Below are positions 45,901 through 56,376 of a stretch of DNA of 64,000 bases, piece after piece. The DNA comes from Galeopsis tetrahit. Taxonomy: Eukaryota; Streptophyta; Magnoliopsida; Lamiales; Lamiaceae. The notes under the pieces were generated by a model. It did not search any database, was not told where the DNA came from, and was given only the letters and a program-made list of their open reading frames with translations. Each line of letters begins with the position of its first letter. The first letter of the stretch is position 1. The stretch covers positions 57,842,063 to 57,906,062 of the forward strand of contig OY776120.1 of NCBI GenBank assembly GCA_963675135.1, read 5' to 3'. The position numbers and the translations under genes are program-made.

Positions 45901-46336
45901 CTGTAATAGCTTTACCATCCGGTTTCAACTTCATTTTCTTTCCACAGAAGATACTCAAATATCTCATCTCCTGTCCTTCAGCGTACTTTTCCACATCAAT
46001 CGTTCCGATGGGCAACTTCAATCTTTCAAATAGAGCTTCACGAGTGATTTCCACTCGATTTGAACCGATAAATGATTCGATAACATCTCCCCTTCTGCTG
46101 GCGTTAGCATAGAATTCCAAAACTTCTTCCTCCAGAACAACTTGAGGAAACGCCTCCAAGTAGGGTTTTAGACCGCATCTGGTACACTTGGTCAAGATTT
46201 CTGCATTTCCGACCGTATGATTTCCTTCGAAAAACAGAGATGGCTCAACATGCACCTTGTTGTCATTTATATATCTGCCTAGATCAAATGGTGCCTGAAT
46301 GTTGGTGCTGACATCGAAGATAAATCGAATCGACAT
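42927..46336 (-). pseudogene. Copia-3 ORF3: about 1,135-codon protein in env-like position, frameshifted in a (CT)n tract
   Basis: Starts MSIRFIFDVSTNIQAPF (46336). The first domain (VVLEEEVLEFYANASRRGDV, REALFERLKLPIG, LLDIASKMLLCATGSHDSV, RIMAAIYDGITEGNWFKLIA) recalls proteins annotated only as transposon-related or hypothetical in asterid genomes. A Ser/Glu-rich linker follows. At about 45241-45257 a (CT)n run shifts the frame: the first frame ends at 45083, but the next frame is open from the same run (TVRTKARSHRSRPRP) down to 42927. The second half has acidic stretches and a long coiled-coil-like region (residues rich in E/K/L with DEQRREAQDQLMRSRDVLNEL), a basic KRGRLVKKAELKHAETEKQK segment, and WKCPMTSSG near the end. 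No membrane span seen. Not obviously homologous to Copia-2 ORF3. Function unknown. Confidence 0.7.
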
Positions 46337-46393
46337 GTTAAATGATTTGTAATGAATACGAAAGTAGAGTATGCAGGAAATCACTGTTAGCAA

Positions 46394-47261
46394 GTAGTAG
46401 AGGAGTTATGAAACGTGAGGCAAGATGTGTACAAGTATTGGGTTTTGTTTAAAAACTGAATTTTTGATCCAACGGTCAAGATCAAGGGATTAGATCCAAC
46501 GGTTAAGACCTTTGGCATTCGGTTACGGAACCGAGACGAAAGTGTGATTTGATTTTGTAAAAATTGAGATCCACCTCTCCTATTGGTAGAAAGAGGAGTG
46601 TACTCATCTGACCTAACATATTCATATTTTGCCGCGAACTGAATGTGTACACCTCATTAACTAGGGGTGTATAAATCCAATTCTAGGATATTCAAATTTT
46701 AACATTATCAAATTACTTTAACATCTTTAATTTGTTTCGAATAAACATAAACACATTTAAATCAAAGAAAAACTTAGCTTGTCTGTTCGAGTCCATCCCG
46801 AACAGATGAGTAGATCTAATCTTCATAAGGCGAGTAGACTTAATTTCACAAGACGAGTAGTCTTATGAGTACTAGTCGAGTTCCTCCTTTAACTGTGCGT
46901 GTCTATTCTGAACGTCGAACAACTTTATGTACCTGTCTTTATTTTGTGCGACAGATAGTTGAGTAGAATAATTAAGAATGAATATCGATTTAAGTCAATG
47001 ATCAAGGTGCAAACAAGATGACTGTTACAAAACTAAAGAGTCAACATAAGGATCTTTAAGAAATCAAGGATTCCCCCTTAAATGTTTATTCCCTTAGTAT
47101 TACCCTCAGCTTTACCAGCTTCCTCATCGGGTTGTTTGGTCAACTTGTCTGACCTTGTATACCTGTCTGTTGAGTGAGTAGATGAGTGCTCTGTGCCTTT
47201 TGTGGTAACTTTTCTATTTCTCCTTTCTTCTTAGGATTGTACCTGTCTGGTTAGTACATCT
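46394..47261 (-). other. Copia-3 spacer between pol and ORF3
   Basis: Non-coding 0.87 kb, similar in position and size to the spacer in Copia-2. It has no ORF and is presumably where a spliced or internally initiated ORF3 message would be controlled. Confidence 0.5.
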
Positions 47262-50200
47262 CTACACACTAGTAGGATCAAGATCAATTAGTCCTAGACT
47301 AATGCATAATTCACGAAATCGGGCCTCAGCTAATGGTTTTGTGAAAATATCAGCTCTTTGAAAATCAGTATGAATCTTTTCCATGCGAATATCCTTCTTT
47401 TCTACATGATCACGTATGAAATGGTGCTTCACATCAACATGCTTACAACGTGTGTGCAGAACAGGATTTTGTGTAATGGCAATAGCACTATTACTATCAC
47501 AGAATATAGGAACATTTGATTCACAAATATCATAATCTCTAAGCTGTTGAATAAGCCATAATAATTGACTACAACAACTACCAGCAGCCATGTACTCGGC
47601 TTCAGTAGTAGAGGTAGCAACACTTGTCTGCTTTTTCGAAAACCATGAAATGAGTTTTGTGCCTAAGAATTGACAAGAACCAGATGTAGATTTCCTATCT
47701 ATTCTACAACCACCAAAATCAGAATCAGAGTAGCCACTTAGAGATAAATCATCATTTGAGGGATACCATATACCACGATTGATAGTTCCTTTCAAATATT
47801 TCAATATCCTTTTAGTGGTTTCCATATGACTCTCTTTTGGATTAGCTTGAAAGCGAGCACATACACCAACAGAAAATGCAATATCAGGTCTACTAGCAGT
47901 TAAGTAGAGTAATGAACCAATAAGACCACGGTAATGAGTTTGATCAGTACATTTACCATTCTCGTCTGGATCCATCCTGTAAGTAGGTTGCATAGGTACT
48001 CCAGAAGATTTACATGTCTTAATACCATACTTGTCTAGTAGATTACGAGTATATTTTGCTTGATTTATGAAAATCCCTTCTGGGGTCTGTTTTACTTGAA
48101 GTCCAAGAAAGTAGTTCATTTCACCCATCATAGACATCTCAAATTTACTTTGCATGAGTGTTGAAAAACTTTCACTCAGCTTTTTGTTAGGTGACCCAAA
48201 AATGATGTCATCTACGTAAATTTGGACGAGTAAAATGTCTTTCCCTTCTTGTCTTCTGAACAAGGTTCTATATACCTTGCCTTTAGTAAAACCATTTTCT
48301 AATAGAAATTGAGAAAGAGTATCGTACCAGGCTCTTGGAGCTTGCTTTAGTCCATATAAGGCTTTCTTTAGTTTGTATACCTGGTTACCTTTGACTTCGA
48401 AACCTGGGGGTTGTTCAACATACACTTCTTCCGCAAGAATACCATTAAGAAATGCACTTTTAACATCCATTTGATATACAGTAAATTTCATGTAAGCAGC
48501 ATATGCTAGGAACAATCGAATAGCTTCTAGTCTAGCAACAGGAGCATATGTTTCATCATAATCTATACCTTCAGCTTGTGAATAGCCTTGGGCGACTAGT
48601 CTAGCCTTATTACGAACAACTACATCATTCTCATTTTTCTTATTCTTGAAAATCTATCGAGTGCCAACTACATTATGATGTTTCGGTCTATCGACAAGTT
48701 CCCAGACGTCATTTCGAACAAACTGATTCAACTCGTCTTGCATAGCGATGATCCAATTACTATCAGCTAAAGCCTCTTTAATGGTTTTAGGTTCGATAGA
48801 TGAGAGGAAACAACACCAGCAAAACAGAGATGGACTAGGTTTTTCTTGTGACTCAAAGAGTTGTCGTCTAGTCTTCACACCAACAGTAGAGTCACCAATA
48901 ATATTTTCAGTATTATGCGCTGATTTCCATGTATTTCTATTCTTAACAATAGTACTATCATCATGTACAGCATCATACATGTCAACATCATTATCATCAG
49001 AAGATTTAATAGGAGTAGATGAGTCGACTAGTTTAGGCATGTCAACTGGTCTAGTAGAGTTACCTTGAGCACTTACCTTCTTCTGGTCATCTGACTCGAG
49101 AGCTTTCATGAATGGATTGTATGCTTGAACGGATTCATATATCTCTGAATCTTTGTCAGATTCGATAGTTAGCTCAGTAACTTTCTCACTGATCTTGTTG
49201 GCAGACGTGTCCTGTTGAGATTCTTCGAAAACCACATGTGGTGTTTCTTCCACACAAAGGGTTGAGTAGTTGAATACTCTAAATGCTTTGCTAGTCGAGG
49301 AGTATCCTAAGAATATCCCCTCGTCTGCTTTAGCATCAAATGCATTCAACTTGCTTTTCCCATTGTTATGGATGAAACACTTACATCCAAATATATGAAA
49401 ATATGAAACTCTGGGTTTTCTACCTTTCCATACCTCATAGGGTGTCTTACCTAGTGCTTTGTTGATAGCACTTCTGTTTTGTGAGTGGCATGCAGTATTG
49501 ATAGCTTCTGCCCAAAACTTCTGAGGCGTATTATACTCTGTCAGCATGGTCCTGCAGGCCTCCTTAAGAGTTCTGTTCCTTCGCTCTGCTACTCCATTTT
49601 GTTGTGGTGTCCTTGCTGCACTAGTAAGGTGCTGGATGCCACGCTTAGAACAAAAATCTTTAATATAGCAGTTAATGAATTCAGTACCCTTGTCACTACG
49701 GATCTTGACAATTGACTGATTCTTCTCAACCTGTAACTTCTTCAACAGATCAGGCAAAAGTGTTTGTGTATCACTCTTCTTGTGTAAGAAGACTACCCAA
49801 GTGAACTTAGAATAGTCGTCTACCACAACAAGTGTGTACCTTCTACCGTTCAAAGTTGGAGGAGTTATTGGGCCATGTAAGTCCATATGTAGAAGTTCAA
49901 TAACTCTACTTGTTGAGAGGGATGGAATAGATTTAAAAGAACCCTTTACCTGTTTACCTTTCTGACAGGATGTGCATACATGTGACTTATAGTAGACTTC
50001 ATTGGGAATACCTTCCACAAGGTAGTCTCTGGCTATCTTATTAAGAACCTTAAAGTTTAGATGACAGAGGCGTCTATGCCAGAGCCAGCCAAGTTCTTTC
50101 GGATTCTTAGTAAGTAGACAGGTATCCCTCGAACAACTGTTCCAGTTCACTATGTACACACTTCCTTGTCTTATGCCGACCAGTAGGACTGTGTGTGTCC

Positions 50201-50537
50201 TTTTGTCAATGATTTCACATTTGCGACTCTTGAACTGCACCTTGTATCCACGATCACAAAATTGTGAAACAGAGAGTAAATTGTATTTCAAGCCTTCAAC
50301 ATATGAGACATCTTGAATCTCTATGTCTCCATTCCGAATGTAACCAAATCCTTTAGTAACAGCAGTGGAGCTATCACCAAATATCACTTTTGGTCCTTCT
50401 TGCTCATGGTAGCTTGATAAGAGAGTCTTGGTACCAGTCATGTGGTGCGAACAGCCACTGTCTATGTACCAAGTTTCTCCTGTTGAGCCACCCTTCTTGT
50501 ATAGATCGAGTCGACCCTGCAATAGATGATATTTCAT
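47262..50537 (-). pseudogene. Copia-3 pol (PR-IN-RT-RH) with one nonsense codon
   Basis: The frame from 50537 has protease TWYIDSGCSHHMTG (DSG at codons 26-28), the integrase head HRRLCHLNFKV with CTSCQKGKQ, HMDLHGP, RSDKGTEF and QQNGVAERRNRT (the DDE residues). A TAG at 48654 follows TR (one change from TGG; the family reads TRWIFKNK). The same frame then continues to 47262 with RT: YQMDVKSAFLNG, LVQIYVDDIIFGSPN and TASRPDIAFS. RNase H follows: YSDSDFGGCRIDRKSTSG, TSTTEAEYMAAG, CDSNSAIAITQNPV. All catalytic motifs remain. This frame is offset by -1 from gag. Sirevirus-type style. Confidence 0.9.
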
Positions 50538-50557
50538 AATTTAGGTACCCTCCTTGT

Positions 50558-53101
50558 TTATTGGGGTCCTTGGGGGTTAGTCGAGTTCAATGGAATCCAA
50601 ATGTACATTGGAGTCCTGAACAGGTTTGATCTTCTAAGCTTTCGACCATATTTGTTGCAAAATAAGACCTTGTTGTCCTTATCTGGCCTATCAGTCGAGT
50701 TCGGGTCTACTCTTTGGAGATAGCCTTTTGACTTAATCTCTACTTGAGCAGGCACTTGTCTATGATAGTCAGAGTAAGGTTTGTATGCATTAGGTCCATA
50801 CGGTTTATAGACATGTTTAGGTCTTTCTTCTCCTTCAATATCATATGACAAAGGTGGAGGATATAGAACAACTTGTGTACGATATTTTGGACCTTCCTGT
50901 CTGGGTCTAGACGAGTAGAGTTGAGACTGCCTTATAAAAGGAGGTCTAGACTCTTGTCGTCTAGTCTGTACTTGTCTAGTACTCGTCTCCTTAGGATACC
51001 AATCCTCGTATCTGACCTGATTTGGTCGTCCACGATTCCTAGTCCTTTGTTGACTTGTCTTAAACGGAACAGGCTTGTTGTTAACTTTCTTTTTACCTCC
51101 TTTGGTAATTGGAATGTTAACTCGAGCTTGTTTTGGTACAGTACCTTTAGTTGGAGTGTCAATATCGTATATCATTGGTTCTTTTCCTTTATCATTAGTC
51201 AAAGAGCTTGAGATGAAAATAGTAGGGTTCTTAGTAACTAGAGTAGACGAGCTTGATGTCTCAGCACCTATGCCTGTCTTGTCAGCAGGAGCCCTATACC
51301 TATCTGACAATTCAAGATTAACCTTTGAAGAGTTAACCAGGTCAGTAAGTTTAAGGTCTAAAGTGACAACCTCGGTTTCTAAGAACTTATTACGTTCTTC
51401 AAGCTTTTTGAACTTATTTTGTAAAACATTGAATTCATGTTTCTCAGTAGCATGTGTCTTAAGTAGGTCTTGATACAACTTGTCTGTCAATGCACACTTG
51501 TCTTTGAGTTGTCTCAACTCTTCTTGCAAGCGTTCATTTAGGACTGTTATATTAGGATCTACTTTAGACTGGGCTTCCTTAAGATCAATGATTTCTTGTC
51601 TTAAGATGATGTTTTCGTCACTGACTTCAATGAATGCCTTGTTGGCAAGTAGGAGGTCGTCTTCAACTGCACTAGTAGAGTGCTGAAGGCTACTCCCTAC
51701 TTTGCTACTGGCAGTGTCACTTTCATCAGATTCTGATTCATCACAAGATTGAAAGGATGTAGCAGATGATACCTCTTGGTCGATTTTAGCCATGCAGCAT
51801 AGACCATCATCTACTATGAAGGCTTCATCGTGATCTTGTTCAGACGGGTAGCTAGATGAGGATGATGGCAACTCGTCTGAGTCAGAGTCAGAGTCATCAT
51901 TAGCCATCATTGCCTTCTTACCACGGTTGTATCTTCTTTCCCTTCGTGCTTTGCGTTCTTCTCGATCATCGGTACTCAGGTCTGGACATTCATATATGTA
52001 GTGACCTGGCTTCTCACAGTTATAGCACAAGATATCATTAGTAGCCTTTTTAATAGGAGAGTTGTTCCTTCGTTTATCACGTCTATCAGAATGAGTAATC
52101 TTCCTACCATCAGACTCTCTATCTTGTCTGTTACCTTTCGAGACTTCGTCTCTCCTTTCGGACGAGTTTCGGTCTCGTCTGGTCTCAGACGGGTTCTTAG
52201 AAGCAGACCCTCTATGCTCTCTATAGAACTTCTTATATCTTCCGAAACGTTTATTCAGCCTATCAAACTTTCTAACCATGAGGCTTACCTGATCCTTCAG
52301 ACTAAGATCAGTATCTAACTCGTCTTTCACAGAAGTAGACCTAGTTTTAGACTTTGACCTGTCTACCTTAGACGAACTAGCCTTAAAAGCCACGTTCTTA
52401 GACACAGCATGTTCTCTGTCACTGCTTACTATGGGTTCATCTTCGTCTAGATCAAACTCATGGGCCTTTAGAGTTTGAAACATGGTTTTTGCTGTCCATA
52501 CGTCTATATCTTGGGTATTCTTAACAAGCATTTTTACCATTTTCCATCGACTATCAAGGCTTTTGAGAATCCTAAGATTGATTTCACGTGGAGTATAAGA
52601 TTTACCAAGGACTTCCAAGTCATTCATGATTTTGGTAAAACGAGTATCCAACTGGTCTATTGTTTCACCAGCTTTCATATGAAATGATTCGAATCTTTGG
52701 ACTGCAGTGGAAAGCTTGCTTTCTTTGATTAGGGATGTCCCTTCACAAATGATAGCTAAGCGATCCCACATTTCTTTGGCAGTTTTACATTTTAACACTT
52801 TTCCCAGATACTCGTTAGGAAGAGTGTGTAAGATGTAATTCTTGGCCAAGCTATCCAAATTATTCTGTCTCATTTCTTCTGAGGTTAGTTCTGACCTTGG
52901 TTTCTTGACGAGTGTACCCACGGGTTGATTTGCGTCGAGGGCAGCAGTGTTTGGGATCATGGTCACTATCGGACCTTCAGTGATGACGGAGATCATTAAG
53001 TCGTGAGTGGAACTAAAGATGGCTTCCATCCTTAGTTTCCAATAGTCATAGTCTTGTACCTGGAACTTAGGTAACTTGTTAGCGCTGGTCTCAAGAGACA
53101 T
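50558..53101 (-). pseudogene. Copia-3 gag, 847 codons
   Basis: Starts MSLETSANKLPKFQVQDYDY. The UBN2 gag domain covers about residues 1-220 (YILHTLPNEYLGKVLKC, RFTKIMNDLEVLGKSYTP), followed by an Arg/Asp-rich linker. The CCHC knuckle CYNCEKPGHYIYEC is at 359-372. A Ser/Asp-rich and coiled-coil spacer (IILRQEIIDLKEAQSKV) and a Tyr/Pro-rich tail follow. The stop (TAA) comes after NPQGPQ at 50558. Pol opens within about 25 bases in the -1 frame, with extra stops in the short interval, so gag and pol may be linked by recoding or this junction may be mutated. The length is typical of large Sirevirus gags. The frame itself is open; I class it as pseudogene because the element as a whole is broken. 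Confidence 0.8.
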
Positions 53102-53286
53102 GATTTCAAGAAATAAGTGCTAAGTCGAGTTATGATCAAGAATAACAGATAAGTCTAGAACAGGGAGCACGAAACAGATATAACAAGAATATTTGATCAA
53201 GAACACGTATACAAGAACAATCAAAGAACAAGACTTCACCCTAAGTCTTAAGTCGGTTATCAAGAAACAGCAGTTCGAAAACTACT

Positions 53287-53298
53287 GCTCTGATACCA
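53287..53298 (-). other. Copia-3 primer-binding site
   Basis: Minus-strand TGGTATCAGAGC, a perfect 12-base complement of initiator tRNA-Met, two bases inside the 5' LTR. Confidence 0.9.
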
Positions 53299-53300
53299 CT

Positions 53301-54599
53301 TGTAGGTCCCTAAGTTGAGTTAATATCGAGGGAAGCTAAAGAAAATGTCTAGAGGGGGGTGAATAGACTTTTCTAAAATCTTTCGATATATCAGAATTAC
53401 AATGTGCGGAATACGAAATTATCAATGAGCCCAATTTAAAGTTTATACTCAACTTAATTCGAGAACTCTGTTTTATGTATACTCAGCTAGTCTAGTTCAG
53501 TTATGTAGTTCAATTAACTAAACAATTAATCAATTAAACAACAAACAAAACAGTAAAGTAAATCAAACACGAGATTTATAGTGGTTCGACAACTTGTCTA
53601 CATCCACTCTCACAAACCCAGTTGTGATGTTTCCACTAAACTCTTCCAATCGAGTACAAGTGTATGTTCCTGTCTTTAAAGTCTCAAGAAGAAGACTTAG
53701 ATCTTCAACAGACTATACCTCCAGATATGTCTTCGATCTAACTAGAAATTTTACAAGTATCTAGCACCTTGAAAAGTAACAAAACAAAAACTAAAAACTT
53801 CTCTGATCTTCAGTAGTAGCCTTCTTGATTCTTCACTTGTCTTCTGGCTTCTATCTGAACTTCAATCAACTCTGAGAGTAAACTTCGAATATATCTTTAC
53901 TTTGAGTATGTAGATTTTCAGCGTATCCGTTTTCTTTAAATGATTACCATCATGAAGTATTTATAAACTTCTGAAATCAAGAACGAATCAGTTGTAACCA
54001 ACTTTTCTTGATAACTACCTTCAACTGAATCTTCTTATATCCATATACGCGTTTCTTGTTGTGAATTAGTTATTCCATAACTAACTTCTATATCTTTTTC
54101 TTTTCACGCGTTTCTAACTTTCACGTTTACTTGTCTTGAGTAGACTTGTATGTACTTGTCTTGTCATGTAGTCCTTCTGTCTTGAGTAGTAGATTTCAAC
54201 TCTTCTTGTCTGGTCTTCCTTGTTCAAACAGTAGACTATACTAAACCTATCAAGACTATTACATTACTTTAAGCTTTTATAATACAAGCTTAGTCAACTT
54301 ATAAACTATACAATAAAACTAATCTATTACATATAAAGAACATCATGAGCTCTATACAACATTTAAATAGCTCAGTAACAAACTTAAACAAATACTGTAA
54401 ACACATATGAAGTACTTATAAACTGTACTTATCTTTTCATGTGAACTTATGTGAACTCTACTGGTCTTGTACAAGATGACTTAACTCAACTAGACTAGAT
54501 CAGTCAACACTTAGAAAATATTCATACTACTTTTGGCTTTATCAAAACTTCATCTTTTATTCATCATTTAGGACTTGTTCTAGGATTCATATCCCAACA
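53301..54599 (-). repeat. Copia-3 5' LTR
   Basis: 1,299 bp. A minus-strand TATA box (TTATAAATAC, about 53958-53965) would start transcription towards gag. Confidence 0.9.
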
Positions 54600-54604
54600 T
54601 AAGG

Positions 54605-55750
54605 GATGACCTATAGGAAAATTCACTAAACGAGAGTGGGAGACGAATAGAGAGGCAGAAATAGCACAAACGTATGTGTTATTGAATTGTGATGAAGTTC
54701 AGCCTTACATTGAGTAAGTATTTCATATTTTTATCATCTAATAAAATTATTAATAACTACTTCATTTATGTAATTTAATATTAATTGTGGTTGGATGTTG
54801 TGAATTAGGATGTATACTCAAGAACTACAACGAACAGAACAAAACATCTCAGATACAGATATAGATGCTCGTCTTCAACGTGATTTTGCTCGATGGTTCC
54901 AACGTTATGTGAGTACCATTTCCTTAAATTTTACGTAAATAAATATGATTCATAAATAATGTTAATTATTTGAACTGTATAGGGATGGTCAAACGATTTT
55001 GAGAATTGATTCTTAAGGGATCTCAGCAAAGGACCACTACGTCGTGTAAAGACTTACAACGACTATATTGTAAAGGGCTACAGATTTCATACATCCGAGT
55101 ATGCATCAAGAAAAGCGACTACCAAAAGTGGTGTTTGCATTAACAGTGCGAACTACAATGTAGATGCAAGTGACTACTATGGGGTGTTGCACGAAATCGT
55201 TGAAGTAGAATATCCGGGATATCCAGCAAAGACTGTAGTGTTGTTCAAGTGTCATTGGTTTGATTCATGAACAAGGATTAATCCGGAGTACAAGCTCGTG
55301 GATGTTAATCCGAAAAGGAGCTATAGCGGGGATGATCCATTTGTATTTTCCCATCAAGTATCTTAAGTATACTACTGCGAGTATCTAGTACGATCACGTA
55401 GTAAAATTGAATGGCACGTTGTTTGCAAAGTAAAGGCAAGATCAATGGTAGAAGTCCCTACAAAGGAAAATAGTGATGAAGATGATTCTCCGTTTCAAAC
55501 GGAACAAATAGAGGCTCGAATTGAAGTCTTTACGGGATATTTGAATATTCACGTACACTTGACGACTGGAAATTCACAATTGATCGAAATTGAAAACGAT
55601 AGTGGAAATGAGGAAGATGATGAAAATGAAGAGGATGATGAAGAGGAAGAGGACGAAGAGGAGGAGGAGGAGGAGGATGATGAAGATGAGGCAAATAATG
55701 AAAATGTAGATGAAGAAGATGAAGATGACGAGGAAGAAGATGAATATTAA
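54605..55750 (+). pseudogene. CACTA TNP2-type transposase, part 3 (C terminus)
   Basis: Continues after Copia-3: a TGA (one change from CGA) precedes PIGKFTKREWETNREAEI, then AQTYVLLNCDEVQPYIE (donor at about 54715). The next exon is MYTQELQRTEQNISDTD..RDFARWFQRYV (about 54810-54908). The last exon from about 54982 has GWSNDFEN, a stop, LSKGPLRRVKTYNDYIVKGY, RFHTSEYASR, SGVCINSANYN, YYGVLHEIVEVEYPG, VVLFKCHWFDS, a stop, PEYKLVDVNPKRSY, DDPFVFSHQVS, a stop (CAA to TAA), VYYCEY. It ends in a long Asp/Glu tail at 55748. This is the conserved C-terminal half of CACTA transposases; three or four nonsense codons kill it. Confidence 0.8.
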
Positions 55751-56044
55751 ATTATATAATGTAAGCTAATTATTTTATGAGATGTACAATTTAAAAAAGT
55801 TTATTTATCATTAAGTTACAACTAAAATGTGTGAAAATAAATTAATTTTTTGGAATTTAAAAAAAAAAATTAGTAAAAAATATGAATATTTTAGTATTTT
55901 AAAATATATAAATTACAAAAATTTAATTTACAATAAAGATAGATTAAAAATTTAATTATTAATGTATGAGAAAGAAATTAATTTTTTGAATTTAAAAAAA
56001 ATGGGGCCGAAAATGAGTACATATACAATTAATATTGCAATTAC
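55751..56044. other. CACTA 3' region after the transposase
   Basis: AT-rich, presumed 3' UTR of the transposase. No ORF. Confidence 0.4.
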
Positions 56045-56205
56045 GAATAAGTAACAGACTTGTCCAAGTGGTAGGCGCCCCTCAATAGGCGCCCACACAC
56101 CCGGGTTCGAGTCCCAGCAAGGCCAAAATTAAATGCTGGCCTACAATAAAATCTCTCAAGTCCGGTCCAGCAAGGGTCGGATCGGGTTCGACCCAGCCCG
56201 TTTTT
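56045..56205 (+). repeat. tRNA-related SINE-like segment inside the CACTA 3' region
   Basis: ACTTGTCCAAGTGGTAGGCG (box A-like), then GGGTTCGAGTCCC (box B) and a tail with CCGGTCCAGCAAGGGTCGG. It has pol III-type spacing but no closed acceptor stem or clear target duplication. Called SINE-like, not tRNA. Confidence 0.45.
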
Positions 56206-56376
56206 TTTTTCGATTTATGTTACTGACCGACAATTTCGTCGGTAATTCCCGACGGACGGAATAGAATTTTCCGTCGGTAAGCCTTACCGACGAGGCTAGC
56301 ACCGACTGAAAAAATCCGTCGGTAACCACGGTTATCGACCGCCATTCCGTCGGTAAAACGCGTGTTTTTTGTAGTG
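56206..56376 (+). repeat. CACTA right sub-terminal repeats and TIR
   Basis: Repeated ACCGACGGAAT/ATTCCGTCGGTAA units followed by CGCGTGTTTTTTGTAGTG, mirror image of the left end. Confidence 0.85.

Larger units (their letters stand above)
41430..54599 (-). mobile_element. Copia-3: young 13.2-kb Sirevirus-like copia element with very long third ORF, TSD TAAGG
   Basis: 1,299-bp LTRs (TGTAGGTCCC to ATCCCAACA) flanked by TAAGG (41425-41429) and TAAGG (54600-54604). Minus-strand order: 5' LTR, PBS, 847-codon gag, pol, 0.9-kb spacer, ORF3 of about 1,135 codons, PPT (AAAAAGGGGGAAAT), 3' LTR. I counted about four LTR differences, so insertion is recent. Both LTR pairs in the nest share the same coordinate offset, so no indels were noticed. 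It is inserted in the transposase gene: FKSK on the left continues as PIGKFTKREWE on the right. Confidence 0.9.
21171..56376 (+). mobile_element. CACTA (En/Spm) transposon, 35 kb with nested retroelements, TSD CCA
   Basis: Left end CACTACAAAAAAAAAGCGGG and right end GTGTTTTTTGTAGTG are CACTA terminal inverted repeats, directly flanked by CCA (21168-21170) and CCA (56377-56379), the 3-bp duplication of the superfamily. Sub-terminal regions are packed with TACCGACGGAAT/ATTCCGTCGGTA motifs, as expected for TNPA-type binding sites. Inside, in normal order on the plus strand, are a TNPA-like ORF and a TNP2-type transposase. Two retroelement insertions (25176-39323 and 41430-54599) account for about 27 kb; the bare transposon would be roughly 7.9 kb. 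Stops and shifts in both genes make it non-autonomous. Confidence 0.9.

Noticed and set aside
55445..55750. Independent acidic protein gene
   Set aside because: It is the Asp/Glu-rich C-terminal tail of the CACTA transposase read from an internal ATG.
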